Source: Tubiluchus corallicola
Taxonomy: Eukaryota > Priapulida > Priapulimorpha > Priapulimorphida > Tubiluchidae
Reading direction: 5' to 3'
Length of the DNA stretch: 64,000 bases
Assembly (NCBI GenBank): GCA_030141605.1
Contig: JAQGDQ010002366.1
Location: forward strand, 743,160-807,159
The notes under the pieces are model-generated. The model was not told the DNA's origin. It searched no databases and saw only the letters and a list, made by a program, of their open reading frames with translations. Numbering within the stretch: the first letter of the stretch is position 1; each line of letters starts with the position of its first letter. The translations under genes were made by a program, and so were the position numbers. This document shows positions 1-13,660 of this stretch, in pieces.

Positions 1-230
1 CTAACTTAAAGCACAAGTTCTCTTTTGGGCGAGGGCAATAGCCGAGTTTCACAGTTTGTGCTTCGCAGTTGCATTTAAGCAGCGTCGAAGCCTATCGGCG
101 AATGTACGGATGACCGTGGGATTTAATATCCATTCTTGCAGTTTCATTGAGTATACACTGATTCTGGCTACCTATTTCATCGAGGAGGTGTATTCACATT
201 GAACATGGTCAACACACTTCTACTGCTCCG
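1..230. other. No recognisable feature
   Basis: Mixed-composition sequence with no open frame, RNA gene or repeat that I recognise. It ends at the start of the ATT microsatellite. Confidence 0.4.
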
Positions 231-434
<204 letters not shown>

Positions 435-3400
435 ACTTTTTACTTCAGATGCCCCATATACAAATATTTACATAACTACAGACAAAAATAACATAATAAA
501 AATAATTATAAATTCACTAAAATTGCCCTAAAAACTTACATAAATTGAAAATTTGATGATAAAAGTTCTTTCCATAATTTGAACATATTCGATTTATATA
601 GTACATCAGAATTCACAATATTAACAACATATGTGTCATTTGAGGACCGCAGTCTATTCTAACGCTATAAATTATGTAGATATTCTACGCTCCTGCCAGA
701 TGCGCTACAATCATGTCTTAATTTCAAAAGTTTTCGTTTTCCATTATTATGATCTTTAGAGGATTAGTTTGATAATTAGCAAATTTCTGGCCGCAATGTC
801 GCCACTGAATACTGAATAACAATTTGCAGTGTGTCAAAATGTATGTACACGTAAATAAAAACCAAACATGTACCAAAGTAACACAGACAGGAGTCTTAGG
901 ACGTGTTTTCAAAGATCTTCGTTTTCACACTTTTTACACTGGCATTTAGCAAGTCAATTTATATTTCAAGTTGTGTTGTTGTTATTTATGCCATTGTTAC
1001 TGTCACTGTTTGATGCAGCTATTGCTGCTATTAGCGCCACCGCCACTAGAGAGCAACTGTTGCTCCGGTTGTTGCCGCCGCTGCTCTGCTACTGCTACAG
1101 CTCCTGATTCTGCTCCTGACATTGCTGTTGCCGCTGCTACTTTTTCTGATGCTACTGCCGTTATTTGTGCATTAGCCAAAATTGCAATAACTGAGGTAAC
1201 TAGGACAGTCTACTTAAACTGCTTTTGCAGCTATTACGTCAAGGTTATTTTTAAGGTTTTTCGAAAAATTTGAAGTAATTTTGTGCTGTACTGTCAATTT
1301 TGACCAAATTGTGCATTTGCACGGGGTGCTAATTGAAGAAAAGTGTATGAACTTCTGTGTCGCCTACACTACATCACTCTGCGCCACAACATCCACAAAC
1401 AAACACAGGAATAAAAGACCTTCCTGTGTGAAAGATTTGACTAAAACACAGCACATTGAGAGATATGATGTCCCGGGGTCATGTGGCGAGGACAAAGGTC
1501 GCAGAAAATAATGAAGCGCAAATGCAACGACAATCATAAGACACGTATATAAACTTACAAAATGTTACAGATCGCTTCAGTCCTGACTCATTAACTCAGC
1601 AACAGAACCTGAGTAAGTACTATATGAGTCGAAGTCGATAGTTGCACCTGTGAAACTTTGCAAAATTCACAGGGTTTAAGAACTTTGTGACTTTGCAAGA
1701 CGGCGAAAATCTTTGGCTTGTGTAGTCTATCTAATCCGCCCAAATCAACTACGTAGGATTGGATTTCAACACATGAAATTCAGGGTTTATCATGTAATAT
1801 AATTATGGCAGTAATGTTTTGAATTCAGCATTATAAATGTAGAATAGTTTTCATTATTGAATATAGAAAAATTTTATGCCGTGTTCTTCATATTCCAAGG
1901 AATTCTCGTTGTAGTATGAGAACATGTATTGCTAATACGCATCTTCTTACAAAGATAATTGTTAAACATACTCTGAATTTCTCGAAATTTATTGATAACT
2001 TTAATAATGTGTACTGTCAACCTTAAATACTCACATTAGCTTAACAACATTGGAAAAGAATAACATTTTTGTACATTATTAAGATGATAATTATGGTTTT
2101 AATACGGATAGCAACTGAACTTTATTGGACGTTGAACAGCGAGATATTAATACCTCAACTTACGTACGATGAAACTGAAACTAACTCTTTGGATCAATTA
2201 ATTAATTAATTAATTAATTAATTAATTTAGTTACTTATGTTGCTACCATTATACAGACTTGTCAATGTATTGCATTATGATATGCGGATAAAGATGACAT
2301 CTATATTAAATCAGTTGTCCAATATCTCAATATCTTTTCAAGAAAATGGTTATAATGAGAACTTAGTTACAAACCCTTGTTAGTAATCAAAAGCACGAAC
2401 TAAAGCGCCTATAGTAGTGGTTTGAACCCGTGTATGTATGTTTATCTTATGCTCTAAGTTTGTCAAACAAAATTGCAAACTAGATGAGATCTGAACGATT
2501 TACTGATATTAGTTGGACATTTAGATTTTAAAAATTTAAATATTTAAATATTGATATTAGCTACGCGTTTTTAAAGGAATCACGATTATTTGGATTGGTT
2601 ACTATTTTTCGTAATCAGCCGGGAATTACAAAAATTCGGTGCGTTTGGGAAAATACACGGAAGTTGACGAAACACGTAATCTTCACAACTTGCGACTCAT
2701 TTGTAAATGGATATTACATGGATATTTCCCATGCCGTGCATACAGCTTACGTAGTTTATTGATGTTTACTTTGGAAACTAGTGCAAAGCAATGCTTTCAG
2801 TTAGTTAGTTATATATATATCTATATATATATATAGAGATAGATAAATAATGATATATGTACAATAACGCTAAAAATACCTGATCACGTCCTTTTTTATT
2901 TCAAAATCACCCAACGTTTGCTTTATTTCATGTATTATTCCTTGTTCACTTTCAATGTTTCTTCCTTAACTGGATTACTTGACAAGATATATTCTTTTGA
3001 GAATTGGTTTTCTTTTAATTCGGCAAACTATACAACAAATGGGTTTTCCTCTTTAACTTTTTCTGATTATTTACCAATTTCTCGATTTCTCTATTTCTTT
3101 TTTCTTTATTGTTTGCATTAATTTTTTTGCTTAAGTTTCTCTTTATTTACTTCTGTCCCATCGTCTTAATCTTCTCCTTTTCCGATCTGTCTCTTTTTAA
3201 GCATTTTTGTCACTTTTTCTTGTTCGATTCTTAAAACCATGCAATCATTCTTTACGTTTATATTTTTGAAGTTATAAATTTGGTTACATTTTCGAATTAA
3301 ACAGAATTCAAAAACTTTAGTTTATTTCTTCCATTTACCATTTGGCTTAGAATTACAGAGTCTAGCCTTAGCAATGTTTACTTTCTGTACTAATGAACCT

Positions 3401-4017
3401 TAGTACAAAACAAAACACGTACCGTAGTTATCATTACCCTGGAATAAAGATTGTACCTGTGCACTAGAAATTAATTAATGTTATCTGTGGTATGCAATAT
3501 CACCTGACCTGCGGCGAGCTTAACTGTCTTACAGACGGACAATTTACTTATAAATAAATAAAATGTTCGAAAGTCATGATTATAGTTATAGATTACGTGG
3601 TTGTTTAGTGTTTATTAGCTATGTCTAGCACCAGTCACGTATAATGCATGCGTTTATACTCAGACTTAAGCGTGGTTACCCAAACTGGCTATGACTGTGT
3701 ACAGCGCCATGCACGTGTAAGACATGCATTAAGGCCAAAAATGACTGACGCAGCCACAAGAATAAACCTCCATAAGGATATTTTGTCCAAAAAATATGAT
3801 TTCGCGCAATTTTTAATAATTGCGATATTGGTTGTGCAATAATACATTTGTTAAATTTATGAACAAAAGTGTCATTGTGTCATAATTCAACGTTATGTAC
3901 CAAAAATACTAGTCAGAAACCAGCCTGTAGGAAGGTTCCTCCAGCTAGATAACAAACCACAAAATTTGTCATTATGTGTAATAAATTTCACATAATTATG
4001 TAACAATCATTATGTAA
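435..4017. other. Gene-free stretch with simple repeats
   Basis: No coding exon with splice support was found. It contains a CTG/CTAC-rich patch at about 975-1160 that yields short leucine-rich open frames (low complexity, not a gene), the (ATTA)n tract at 2196-2227 and a short TA tract near 2810-2835. The rest is AT-rich unique-looking sequence. Confidence 0.5.
2196..2227. repeat. (ATTA)n microsatellite
   Basis: Eight consecutive units of the tetranucleotide, uninterrupted. Confidence 0.9.
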
Positions 4018-4836
4018 AAAAAGTTAAGCATTATACATAACAGGCTAAGGAAGTGTTGGTGGAGTGGCTTGAGCATTGGTTATGTCACTATCTGGGTATA
4101 GTGTAATTACTGGACTGGATCAGTTTCTCTATGGATGCGGTCGATCTCAGATCTGTTTGATCGAGGCTAGGGCCTGTTCTGACTGGAGACTGGTAAACGC
4201 GCCATTCCGTATGGAACTATAGGATTCCAGCTGCACACGCTCTGATAAATCAAAGCTCTTTCGTCACCAAGCCCGGAGTTTAACTAGTGCTGGGACCAAA
4301 TGAAAAGGGACGTTTTTGGATCTGTCGTGATTCCTAATTTTTCGTCTTCTTGTTGGAGCAGCTTCTTGTACACATTTATCTTTGAAAGCACTCACAACCA
4401 GCCAACAGGCTCCATCAAAGAGAGTTGAAATTTTGCACAGGTTAATGCGCAGGCCAGATGGGAGCCCCAAATCTCCCATCAAACCTGTTTCCGATTACAA
4501 TCGAAAATACACTCTATAGAAGCGTCACAGCCCCACGATGCACTTGTAAAAAACCCTGTACAGAACCTAACAAGTGAGGCTGTGACTCAGACAGGACCCA
4601 ACCCATACAAAGACATATTCGGTTAGGCGTCGCTCTCAGACCAAACACTGCCTTACCTTGAACAGAATGGTAAATAAGACATTGAAACAGACCAGAAGCC
4701 AAACAGACCAGGCTTCAGGCCTTTAGAACGAAAGAAATTAATCCAGTTCCATTAGAGCAACCCTGGACGTGACAAGACCCTACCACAGACCGCGACGAAC
4801 CCTATATTAGCATGTTGCATAATGCATTAATTTTGT
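4018..4836. mobile_element. Candidate inverted-repeat element containing a tRNA-like head
   Basis: The left edge (GCATTATACATAACAGGCTAA, about 4029-4049) is matched on the opposite strand by the right edge (TTAGCATGTTGCATAATGC, about 4807-4825). A related right-end sequence recurs near 16280-16310 next to similar CCTAACC/GACCAG-rich sequence, so this is a dispersed family. Inside, 4057-4067 is a perfect Pol III A-box (TGGTGGAGTGG) and 4139-4148 is a B-box-like GGTCGATCTC, suggesting a tRNA-derived SINE inserted in or forming the left part. No target duplication was identified, so the boundaries are approximate. Confidence 0.35.
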
Positions 4837-6950
4837 TACTAATTCAATAAACTTTCTTAGGAGCGCTTTATCAACACCTCTCTTGTTAGGGGTCTGCAAA
4901 GAAAAAGCAAGGTAACTTTTTCTTTAAGACTGAAAAGCGAAGCATGGCAAACTTTGTACAAACGAAATTAGAAATGAAAATTGCCCAAAAAAATCCCAAA
5001 GCGTGTGAGCCAAAAGAGCGTTTTTTAGAGAAAAAACAGAATTGAATAAGTCGAAAACGGAATGATTCCGAAGTCTAAGCAAACATAATTTTCTTTTATA
5101 CTGGTCATCATCATACGCCCATTACGTCAATTGTCACAATTCTAAGATAAAATAAAACAGCCCTCAAGACAGGTAAATACAGCAGTAAACCAGTAAAAGA
5201 AAACAGACACTACTATGCCAGTGGCTTGTCAGCACCACTTTCGAATTTTACACTGAAAAAATAATATAATTATGTACTTTAGTATAGAGTACAGTAGTAA
5301 AGCCATGTGTAATTACTTACGTGAATACACTGACATAACAGAATGTCTTCAGGGGTGACTAACTTTCTTCGTATGACAACTAACCAGGCCTTTGAATATG
5401 ATAAAGCTTGTTTTCTTAGCTTACAGGTATAAAAGTTAATTTTTTATTAAAACGCTCATATATACAATAAAACAATATGCGTAAAACAATAAAATATGTA
5501 CAATAATAAATAAGACAGGTTAAAATCGATGCATGAGAAACACAAAGAGTAAAATCACTATTTGCATATGTTTGCAGAAATACAAATGTGTTGAAAAGTT
5601 AGTTTTCATTAATCTTTGACAAAATAATTTACTGGAGGCGGCATTTACCAGTGGAGACACAGTTAAATAGTCTTCAAATGTCTACAAGTCCACTTTGAAA
5701 AATAGACACCCTGTCGCTAATTATTTCCTTAAGCGCTCTGACTATTTGTTAGATTAAAATAATAAGATGTAAAATGTCGTAATTAAGAAAAGGAGTTAAA
5801 ACCTTATTTCTAGTCTAAAATGTCAAAATCTTTTGTACTAATCATGTTGTAAAATTGTATTAATCGTTTGTGCTTTTAAGGTTTTTCAATCATCATGTAA
5901 TCGTATCGTAAATAAGTATTTGGTCATGTTATCTTAATTCTGCGTTTGTGTTGTATTCATACCGGTGCAAACAAGATTTAACTAGTACCCAAAAATAGTA
6001 ATCACAGTTTTCAGGTTTCAGTAGCTGAGAATAGATTTTCTCAGACTTCCTTTAGATTAATAAGGAAAAACGTTCGAACTAATGGGCTAAGAACTATTTA
6101 AAAAATCATACACTATTGAACTCCAACAAAATTTCCGAATGGACAGAAAGGAATAAAATTAATTTATTTTATTCTTGAATATAAAAAACACGATACGTGT
6201 ATGTTCTTTATATACTAGCTTGCAATTTTGAAACTTTATGACAAAAGAAAGAAATATGTTTTTTACACTACAATTATTATTAAAATATGGCCTCAAAATA
6301 ACAGTAACAGACATGTTCCAGTGATGACGTACTCTCGGTTTAGAGCAAAATATTGAGGGGATTACCCAGACACCTCATGAGAAGTCAATATTTGACAAGC
6401 TTGACATAAACTACATTAGCAAGTACTGGAAGTGGTGCACAGCACAGGAAACCGGAAGTGACCCATATTAAGGGAAATTTGCTTTGCGTACACGATAGCA
6501 GGAAGAACTTTTTAACCCATCCTTTAAATCATTAATTTGTAATGTTATTAATCTACGATGAATCTTCTTCAATCTTGTGAAAATGTTTTTAAAAATCGCC
6601 GTTTTCTTTTATTTAAGTTTGGCTGGTATTCAGTTAAGCAAGTAGCTGTCGCCTTGATGTAATTTTGGTGATGAGAAGCTGGTCCAGCCTTTTATATATA
6701 TATATACTAATCTTTATTATTTTGCCAATAAAAACGGATGTTCATAAGCATACAAGCATTGAACACCGCAGCATGAGAATAAAATTCACACAACTGTTAA
6801 AGGCAAATGCGTCCAGCACAAACTAAAAACTACTGAGCACAGAAATTTAAAACTGAAATATATATTACAATATTACACGCAAATTATAATATAGACTATA
6901 TACATATAATTTAAAGTGTACGTGTGTAAATAAAATTTGCGGATGAATAT
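4837..6950. other. Gene-free stretch with one dispersed repeat
   Basis: No supported exon. About 5106-5245 belongs to a dispersed repeat that recurs near 51640-51800; both copies share a CATCATCAT run, an ACAGCAGTAA(A/T)CCAG(T/G)AAAA block and a TCAGCACCACTT block in the same order. The rest is AT-rich. Confidence 0.4.
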
Positions 6951-6974
6951 ATATATATATATATATATATATTA

Positions 6975-7205
6975 GCATTAGCATATGTAGGGTTTTCAAA
7001 CGATTTAATGTATGCATTTTTAATTTTGATTTGAATTCGTCAAAAGACTTGATTTGTTTTAAATTTGATGTCAGGGCATTCCAGAGTTGAACTCCTTGTT
7101 TGGTGATGTAAATGTTGCCGTATTTGTTATTAATGCGTGTTTCTTTAATATTGTGTTCTTGGATTTAATGTTAGCTCCGGGAGGAGTGGAAGCTTATTTT
7201 TGATA
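6975..7205 (-). mobile_element. LINE ORF C-terminal fragment (CR1/L2-like)
   Basis: Read on the minus strand, this encodes the typical end of a non-LTR retrotransposon ORF: a YGNIYITKQGVQLWNALTS stretch, then NLKQIKSFDEFKSKLK, matching the common 'G..LWN.LP...K...S...FK.KLK' ending. It runs into a (TA)n tract at about 6948-6972, the probable 3' tail. Upstream RT domains are absent, so it is a 5'-truncated dead copy. Confidence 0.6.
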
Positions 7206-7393
7206 TTGTTTTGAAGCCTCCTCTGGTGATTATAATTTTGCCAGTTCGAGTAATATTAAAATTTACTAAAGTAAATTACTTGAAGACATACAGTCATGCG
7301 ATGGTAGAAACACATGAAAGACAGAAAATTTCAAAACAAGGAATACTATTTGGACCTTGGAAAGAATGACCTTTGGACTGTCATAAACCGCGA

Positions 7394-7468
7394 GGACGCT
7401 GTAGTCTAGAAGTTTATGATGTCTTCCTTGTAAGCAGAAAGTCGTTGATTCAAATCCAGCATGAAACC
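7394..7468 (+). tRNA. tRNA-like sequence (degenerate, Thr TGT-type)
   Basis: A perfect A-box consensus (TAGTCTAGAAG, 7402-7412) is followed by an anticodon-arm-like CTTCCTTGTAAGCAG and a B-box-like GATTCAAATCC (7447-7457), then AACCAACTTTTT, which resembles CCA plus a Pol III terminator. The anticodon loop CTTGTAA is identical to that of the better folded copy at 57362-57438, and both are followed by CCAACTTTTTC. I could not pair an acceptor stem here, so this is a pseudogene or a SINE head rather than a working tRNA. Confidence 0.35.
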
Positions 7469-7469
7469 A

Positions 7470-8839
7470 ACTTTTTCTCATTTCTCCTTTTTGAAGTTTA
7501 ATTTCAAAATTTAGTAACAATTATAGGTTTACATAACCATTAATAATAGTCTTGACATTAAATAACTAATAGTCAATTATTCAACACTGTGCGCGTAATA
7601 TAAGCTTTGATGAACAGTGAACAAAATTTAATTAGACCTCGTAGAAAAGACCAAAAAGCACCTGCACACCCAGGAAATGTCAAATTATTAACGTCCCAAT
7701 AATGACAGGATCATTGCCGAAACTGTGCTGAGTTTTTTGCTCACGTTTGGCCGCAGGTCATGTAACACAATATCCATATCAGAGGGTGTTTTAGAAACAA
7801 GCCCTAAAGGTGTCACGACAATGTCATGCAGTCATGATGCCTCCCACACTCTGTAGGCGAAGTTCATCCAGGTAACAAATAATGCCGGTCATTTCGATGT
7901 GAAAATCACTGACGCTTGAAATTTGGGCGAGTACTTATCTAGACCTTATTGTGAATTAGTTAAGCTTAGCTTGTTAAACATCATGAGGGTTTAGAAAGCG
8001 GCTAAACCTATAATATCAACAATTTTCTTTTTTTAACAAACAAACAGTGCCTTCTGATGGTTGTGGTTAATTGTGCAATCGAATAGATATCAAAAATTTA
8101 CAAAGTCGTTATCATTATTATCACCGCCATGGTTTTCATCGTTCGATCGCTAAGATTCGTTGTCAACGTCATCATGAAAACCATCATCGTGATCATTTCA
8201 TTGCATTTCTAAGACCAGCGTTAAATTATTGTTCTCCCTGTTATTGCAGTACAGCTAAATGCTGTGTAATTCATCAACAGGAGCCTACCAGCATATTCTC
8301 CGAGGTGTAGGCCTTTTTGAAAGAATAATTATTTTGCGGAAATTCGCTTTACAGATTTCGCCTCCGCCAGGTGTCAGCACTGCACTGCAGCAGACGCGCC
8401 AAGCGTTTTGCAATCACCAAAACTTTCGTTAGTTAATTCATCTTTCAGTTTATCAACCAGCAAGGCATTAGTAGCATATATAAATATATATGCTATAAAT
8501 ACACACGCTGATTTATATTTATTAATTAGTGCCAAAAATAAATACAAAATAAGAAACAAGACATACATTCAATTTCAATTAATTGTGTGGCGACACTACA
8601 AACAAACAAATACAGTATTTATAAAACAAATTATTACAAGATCGTTCTTGTTAGTTGCTGTAGTCACTTAAATTAAAAGTTTAGTGATTAGTGTTTAAAA
8701 TAAATTATGTTGCTCACATGACCTCATTTTCAATCATATGATTGTCACATAGTATTTTTGTTCATTATGTCTTAAAAACGCTTTTCCAGTAATCAATAAA
8801 TGCCTTAATTACTTGTAAATCACTGCTTCCCGTCAAGAA
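7470..8839. other. No recognisable feature
   Basis: AT-rich sequence with scattered short open frames lacking splice or family support. Both strands of 8374-8671 stay open for about 60-85 codons, but the peptides are low-complexity and resemble nothing known. Confidence 0.4.
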
Positions 8840-9935
8840 TAAACTTTATTTAGGATCGTTCACAAGTAAAAATTTTGGTATAACTGCATTGACTGATTAA
8901 ATAATTTTTCTTTTGAGATCATTGTAATATGGGCATTTTACAAAGTGTAGTTCGTCTTCAGTTTCATTTCTTAAACAGTGTGAATAAATACGATTCTCAG
9001 CAGGGATTTAGACGTATTTCCTCTTATGACTAAGGTTTAACGTATTTTCCTCTTTCAATACACAAACTATATGCGAGCTGATTCTCAGTTTTGTCAATTT
9101 TGTTATAACGTATTTGGAATCACCAGAAATCAAATAATTTTCTAGTTGTTAGTGTCTTTAGAAGGTTCGGTATGTCTGCTGTTTGTTTTGTCTATCAGGT
9201 TTGTATTCGTTATAGATTTCTTCTTTCCAAAATAGGCTATAATCAGCTTTTATTCTTTTCTTCCAATTTATTAAGCAGTCGCTTAGGTGAAAACATTGTC
9301 TAAACATGTTCAAAGCTCCGTACACGTAATAATACTTAACAAAAGTAGTCAATCAAAAATAGTTCTCGGCTAAGCCTCGGTTTTCATTGTAACACTTGCC
9401 ATACATGACTATCGCAAGGTTGGCTAATAATATGTATCCAATAGCGGACTGTATCCTTAGTTATCTTAATAAAAATCGGAAAACGGACCAATACCAAAAC
9501 ATTACTTGTTGTCATTCAGAAGTAGTCTGTATAATTTAGCGCTGGCCGCCTGTATATGCAAACAGTCAAATTTCGTTTGAATGCGCCGATGATTGGTTTT
9601 AATTTTAATAAGGCTAGGCCCCCATACATAAATGCCGTATAACGTGATAGGTTCTACAGCGTATTGTAGTTATATAATAAGTTAATAACAGTAATAAAGG
9701 GGTTTGCGCAGTTTGAAATGTATTTTTTCACACAGTAAAAGCTTTTAATCCTTTACCTTTTAGTATGATACTACTTTACCTGAAAGCGCTAGACATTAAG
9801 AAGTTGACCAAAGAATCCATGGGTGAAATTTAGATCTTTTAGAATTCTGGCTGCTTTGGTAAAAACAATAATTTCTGTCTTTTTGGTATTAGCATTCAGA
9901 GCCCAGTCGTAGTTTATTAGGCATGGCAATCCAAG
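8840..9935 (-). mobile_element. Degenerate LINE fragment (late RT to C-terminal zinc region)
   Basis: On the minus strand the order of fragments fits one decayed LINE copy. About 9935-9800 encodes an RT palm block with NTKKTEIIVFTKAARILKD, the familiar 'N..KT....F' region. 9700-9400 holds RT thumb pieces in several frames. 9352-9158 encodes a Trp/Lys/Tyr-rich linker. 9060-8860 encodes LRISSHIVCIERGKY, then CLRNETEDELHFVKCPYYND, a zinc-binding C-terminal motif (C...EDE.HF...CP) seen in some LINE ORF2 proteins. Several frame changes and stops show it is dead. The catalytic YADD block is not present. Confidence 0.55.
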
Positions 9936-11195
9936 AGCATATAAACTACTCGATCGGTGAGTTGGTCGTTTAGTTAGTTGGCTGATTGGAAAAGTAGTTT
10001 GACTGGTGTGTGGAAGTTTAGTGGAATTACGTGGTGTTGGTAAATTTGTTGGCTGACTAGTAGGCCACATGGCTGCTTGTTTGTTTAAAAAACTCTTACG
10101 CGCAGAGGGTTCTTTTCAGATAGCTAAAACTCTAAACTTTTGTGTTAACGTTGTTGATAGTTCTTCAACATTTATCAAGAACGCTTTTTGTCTGGTGTCA
10201 TCGCGCTTTCCTTTATAAATCCGATAAGTGGCTTCATTTTTATTCATATGTAAAATTGGACAAAAGGTGTTAGTTTTTAACGTCTTGCCTTATTTTCAAT
10301 AGTTATCATTTATTTTAAGTTGTTTAATGCGATCCTCTAAAATTAAGACTTCAGTATGAACTTTTGACACCGGCAAGACCTGTTTTTGTCAAAATCGGGG
10401 CGCGTACAGAAGGATAGAGGTTCTCAACTACTTTGTTTATACAAACTATACAGTCTATACCGCGAACTCTTTGGTGCGTGCAAGTACATTTACAGACAAC
10501 CTTTGAAAAATCCTCTAAAAACTAGTGTTAACCCCACTGTTAATGAAGTGCCGATAGGAGCCGGGTATCGGAGTCTCATAGTACAATTAAAAGTAGCATT
10601 CAACAGATGCCTTATTGACTTTTGTTATTAATTGTCAAAGTATAGAATAGCGGTCTTCTTTCGCAGATAGCAATAATTTCAGTGGTCTTTTGTATATTGA
10701 GCGGCGTTTTTCACTGATAAACTAGTAATCTGAATCTAGTTACTAGTTAATTTCTGATATAATGATAGGTCTATATTTGGTGCACTAATCCCAAGGTGGG
10801 CGATATCTAACTACTTGCCTAATTGAATCCAAGGGGAGCCAAAAGTTACAATACCTCGTTCTTTTTCTAAAAGAAGGTAGCAAGAACATTAGTAAAATCT
10901 TACTGGTTAACTGACCAATGAATGTAGGTGAAGGTTACGTTATTGGTAATATGATTCTATTGTGAAAAAATATTATTTATATAGTTGGCATTTGACGGGC
11001 TAAGAAAACAATAAAAAAATCACTCACACAGCAGGTAGTGACGAATTTTACGATGAATTTTTCACTATTTTAGATGAGCTAATACACATGTGTGAATCAA
11101 TTCATGATTCGTTGGCAGGAAACTTGAAACAAGAACAAATCTTTGATTTGAAAACCTACTGAATGCAACTAAATGTATTTCAATTTTTGTCGAAT
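9936..11195. other. No recognisable gene
   Basis: The open frame running up to 10070 on the minus strand is a Pro/Thr-rich extension of the LINE fragment. An 81-codon frame at 10386 lacks an ATG and matches nothing I know. Otherwise unannotated AT-rich sequence. Confidence 0.35.
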
Positions 11196-11427
11196 CCTTT
11201 TTTTAGGCGCAGCCTTGAACCGATATCGTGTTCCGTTACAATGCAAGTATTGTTTTCTTTAATTTGTCCAGGCACACCTGTTTGCTCTGAAAATTAATTT
11301 CTGCCGACTCATTTCTTTTTAGGCACAGCCTTGAACAGATATCGTGTTCCATTACAGGTAATAGCGCAAGTATTGTTTTCTTTAATTTGTCCAGGTACAC
11401 CTGTTTGCTCTGAAAATTAATTTTTGT
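11196..11427. repeat. Two-copy tandem duplication (~112-bp unit)
   Basis: Two adjacent copies share GATATCGTGTTCC(G/A)TTACA, AAGTATTGTTTTCTTTAATT, TGTCCAGG(C/T)ACACCTG and TTTGCTCTGAAAATTAATTT in the same order. The second copy carries a short insertion (GGTAATAGCGC). Divergence is only a few percent, so the duplication is fairly recent. The repeated minus-strand peptide this creates is not evidence of a gene. Confidence 0.75.
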
Positions 11428-11925
11428 CTTCATTGCACGTTTTAACGGTTTTTGTTGTTTTGCCTTTTACAAAAGCTATGAAAACAACGAAAAATGGACA
11501 AATTGTGAAAGCTTTTAACTTGGCTATTACAATTTTTCGTCACCAAACAGCTTCCCTTTCTTTATTTGCTTTTTAGGTTTATACCAGACCTTTTCAACGT
11601 AGTATCCTAGTCAACTGATTGGCTGAACAAGCAAATTATTGAGTATTGACTAATTAGTTGCTGGCGGGTTTATTACTTGGTTGGCAGGCTGCGTGATTAC
11701 TTAAATTTTAGGATATCTTTGAAGTCGTGGTAACTAGATGAATAGTGTTGTGAGTAATAGTTTTCCATTTGAAAATTCCTTGTCATGGTTAATCGATATT
11801 TTTGAAATACTGTAAATTCGATATCTACTTTTAATAAGGGTACTGTTGACCACACAAACCATTGGCCTAACCTATAATAATTGTTGCGCCCAATTTTGTC
11901 TATAGCAATGTTAACGAAAATAAAG

Positions 11926-11996
11926 AGGATGATGATGATGATGATGACGATGATGATGATGACGACGACGACTATGATGACAGTAACAACAACGGG
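11926..11996. repeat. (GAT/GAC)n microsatellite
   Basis: Trinucleotide array of ATG/ACG/GAT units, imperfect. It produces Met- or Ile/Val-only open frames on the two strands, which are not genes. Confidence 0.85.
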
Positions 11997-12092
11997 ATTG
12001 ACGACAATGATGTTGACGGCTGAGACAGTAGTGCTAATCATGGTGATTAATCTCTCTATTTTTCCTCAACCACTCTCCTTTCTCTCTGTGTG

Positions 12093-12195
<103 letters not shown>

Positions 12196-12199
12196 TTTC

Positions 12200-13660
12200 C
12201 TCTTTGCTCCGTTTCCCTCCCCTCACTTTTTCTCCTCTCCTCCCCTCGTGTAAGCATTACTGTTTGCATTAATATGAAATAAAAGATAAACAGACCACTG
12301 CAAAGTGCCTGGAGCATCCTTTCGCAACGTAGTCATAGGATCTCTCAAGTATTGTGTCCTGTGACTCTCTTTTGACCTTGAGAGTCGATAGGATTCTTCC
12401 TCTGTTGAAGAGCGGTACACAAGAAAGAGACGTCAAATAGTTTGGCTTAAAACTTGTGCACAAGGCCAATAACTGGCGGACGGAGAGGCAACGGGAGAAA
12501 CGGACGAATGAACAAACAGGTACACAGACACACACCGCCAAATGAACTGGCAACTAAATAACTAAATGAACAGATACAGAGGCAAGTAAGCGGAAGGTGC
12601 AGATAAACATATGAACGGGCAGACAGACAGATATGTTGAAAGCTGACTCTTTTAAAATGTTACTCCGATCTGTAAATAACAGAAAGGTTTTTGTTTTAAA
12701 TAGCAGGCAGTAATTTGGCTGTAACTTACACCTGTCCTTGAAAGCAGCCAAACGTGGCTAATTAGCTTTTTTAGAACTTCACTCTGGGGTTTTCCGCGAG
12801 TGACAGTTAAAAACAGATTAGCACAGGTAAGAGAGCACGTAACGTGGCTTCGTTATACATGAAGCCAATTACAACGTCCTCGAGAGACAAACTTGTCAAA
12901 GCAATTTCTATCTCCTGACTGTAATAACTGAAGCCACTAGTAAGATCGCATGCGCGGAAATGACGATTTGATGAGTGTGTACCTTCTCTTTCTCAAGCGG
13001 GCACAATTGCAGCATTATTATAACAATGAGCAGAAAGCTAGCGTCATTTGGAGCTGAATATGTGTGTGAACCGAAATTTTGAAGTAGTTTAAGCTTGCTA
13101 TTGGGAAAGTGAAATTAATTTTGTCAATTTTTCAGCTGGCTGTATATGCCAACGGAAACTTAAACTTTCTTTGAATGGGCCTACTTACTACAAACTATTT
13201 TTAGAAAGCTCGTTTGTCAGTGCAACAAGAACTTTTGCGCTTTTAATTAGATTCTGCGATAAAACAAAATGCCTTTTTGATACGGCTATTTCGACCAAAA
13301 TTTAGTGATTCTACGAAATGGTAAAGTATGAAATAAAGAAGATTTACTTAAAATATCTGTAATGCTGAACTTGCCTGTCAGTTCGCAAACCTTGAATTCT
13401 TTGCAAATATCACTAATTTGGTGCTTTTCATGAATTTGTTTGAATCTGGTATTGCTAAGTGTGATCAAGTAGGCTTGAAACAAAAGAAACTTAAGTAGTG
13501 TTCTTTGGAACTCTGCACAAACTGGTTAAAGAACTGCAGAAATGTTCTTTCACTTAAATGTGGTTTGTTAAAAACGAATTGCGATAAAAGTGACCGTTTT
13601 AGATTAAATCAATTTGAGCAGCACAGGAAACAGCCTTTCTGTATCAATTAGGCAATTTTC
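12200..13660. other. Intergenic sequence upstream of the GPCR gene
   Basis: No exon or repeat recognised. It should contain the promoter of the GPCR gene that starts at 13668, but I see no core promoter element that I can defend. Confidence 0.4.

Noticed and set aside
10386-10631. 81-codon open frame on the plus strand
   Set aside because: Starts with TTG, has no homologue I recognise and no splice sites in context.
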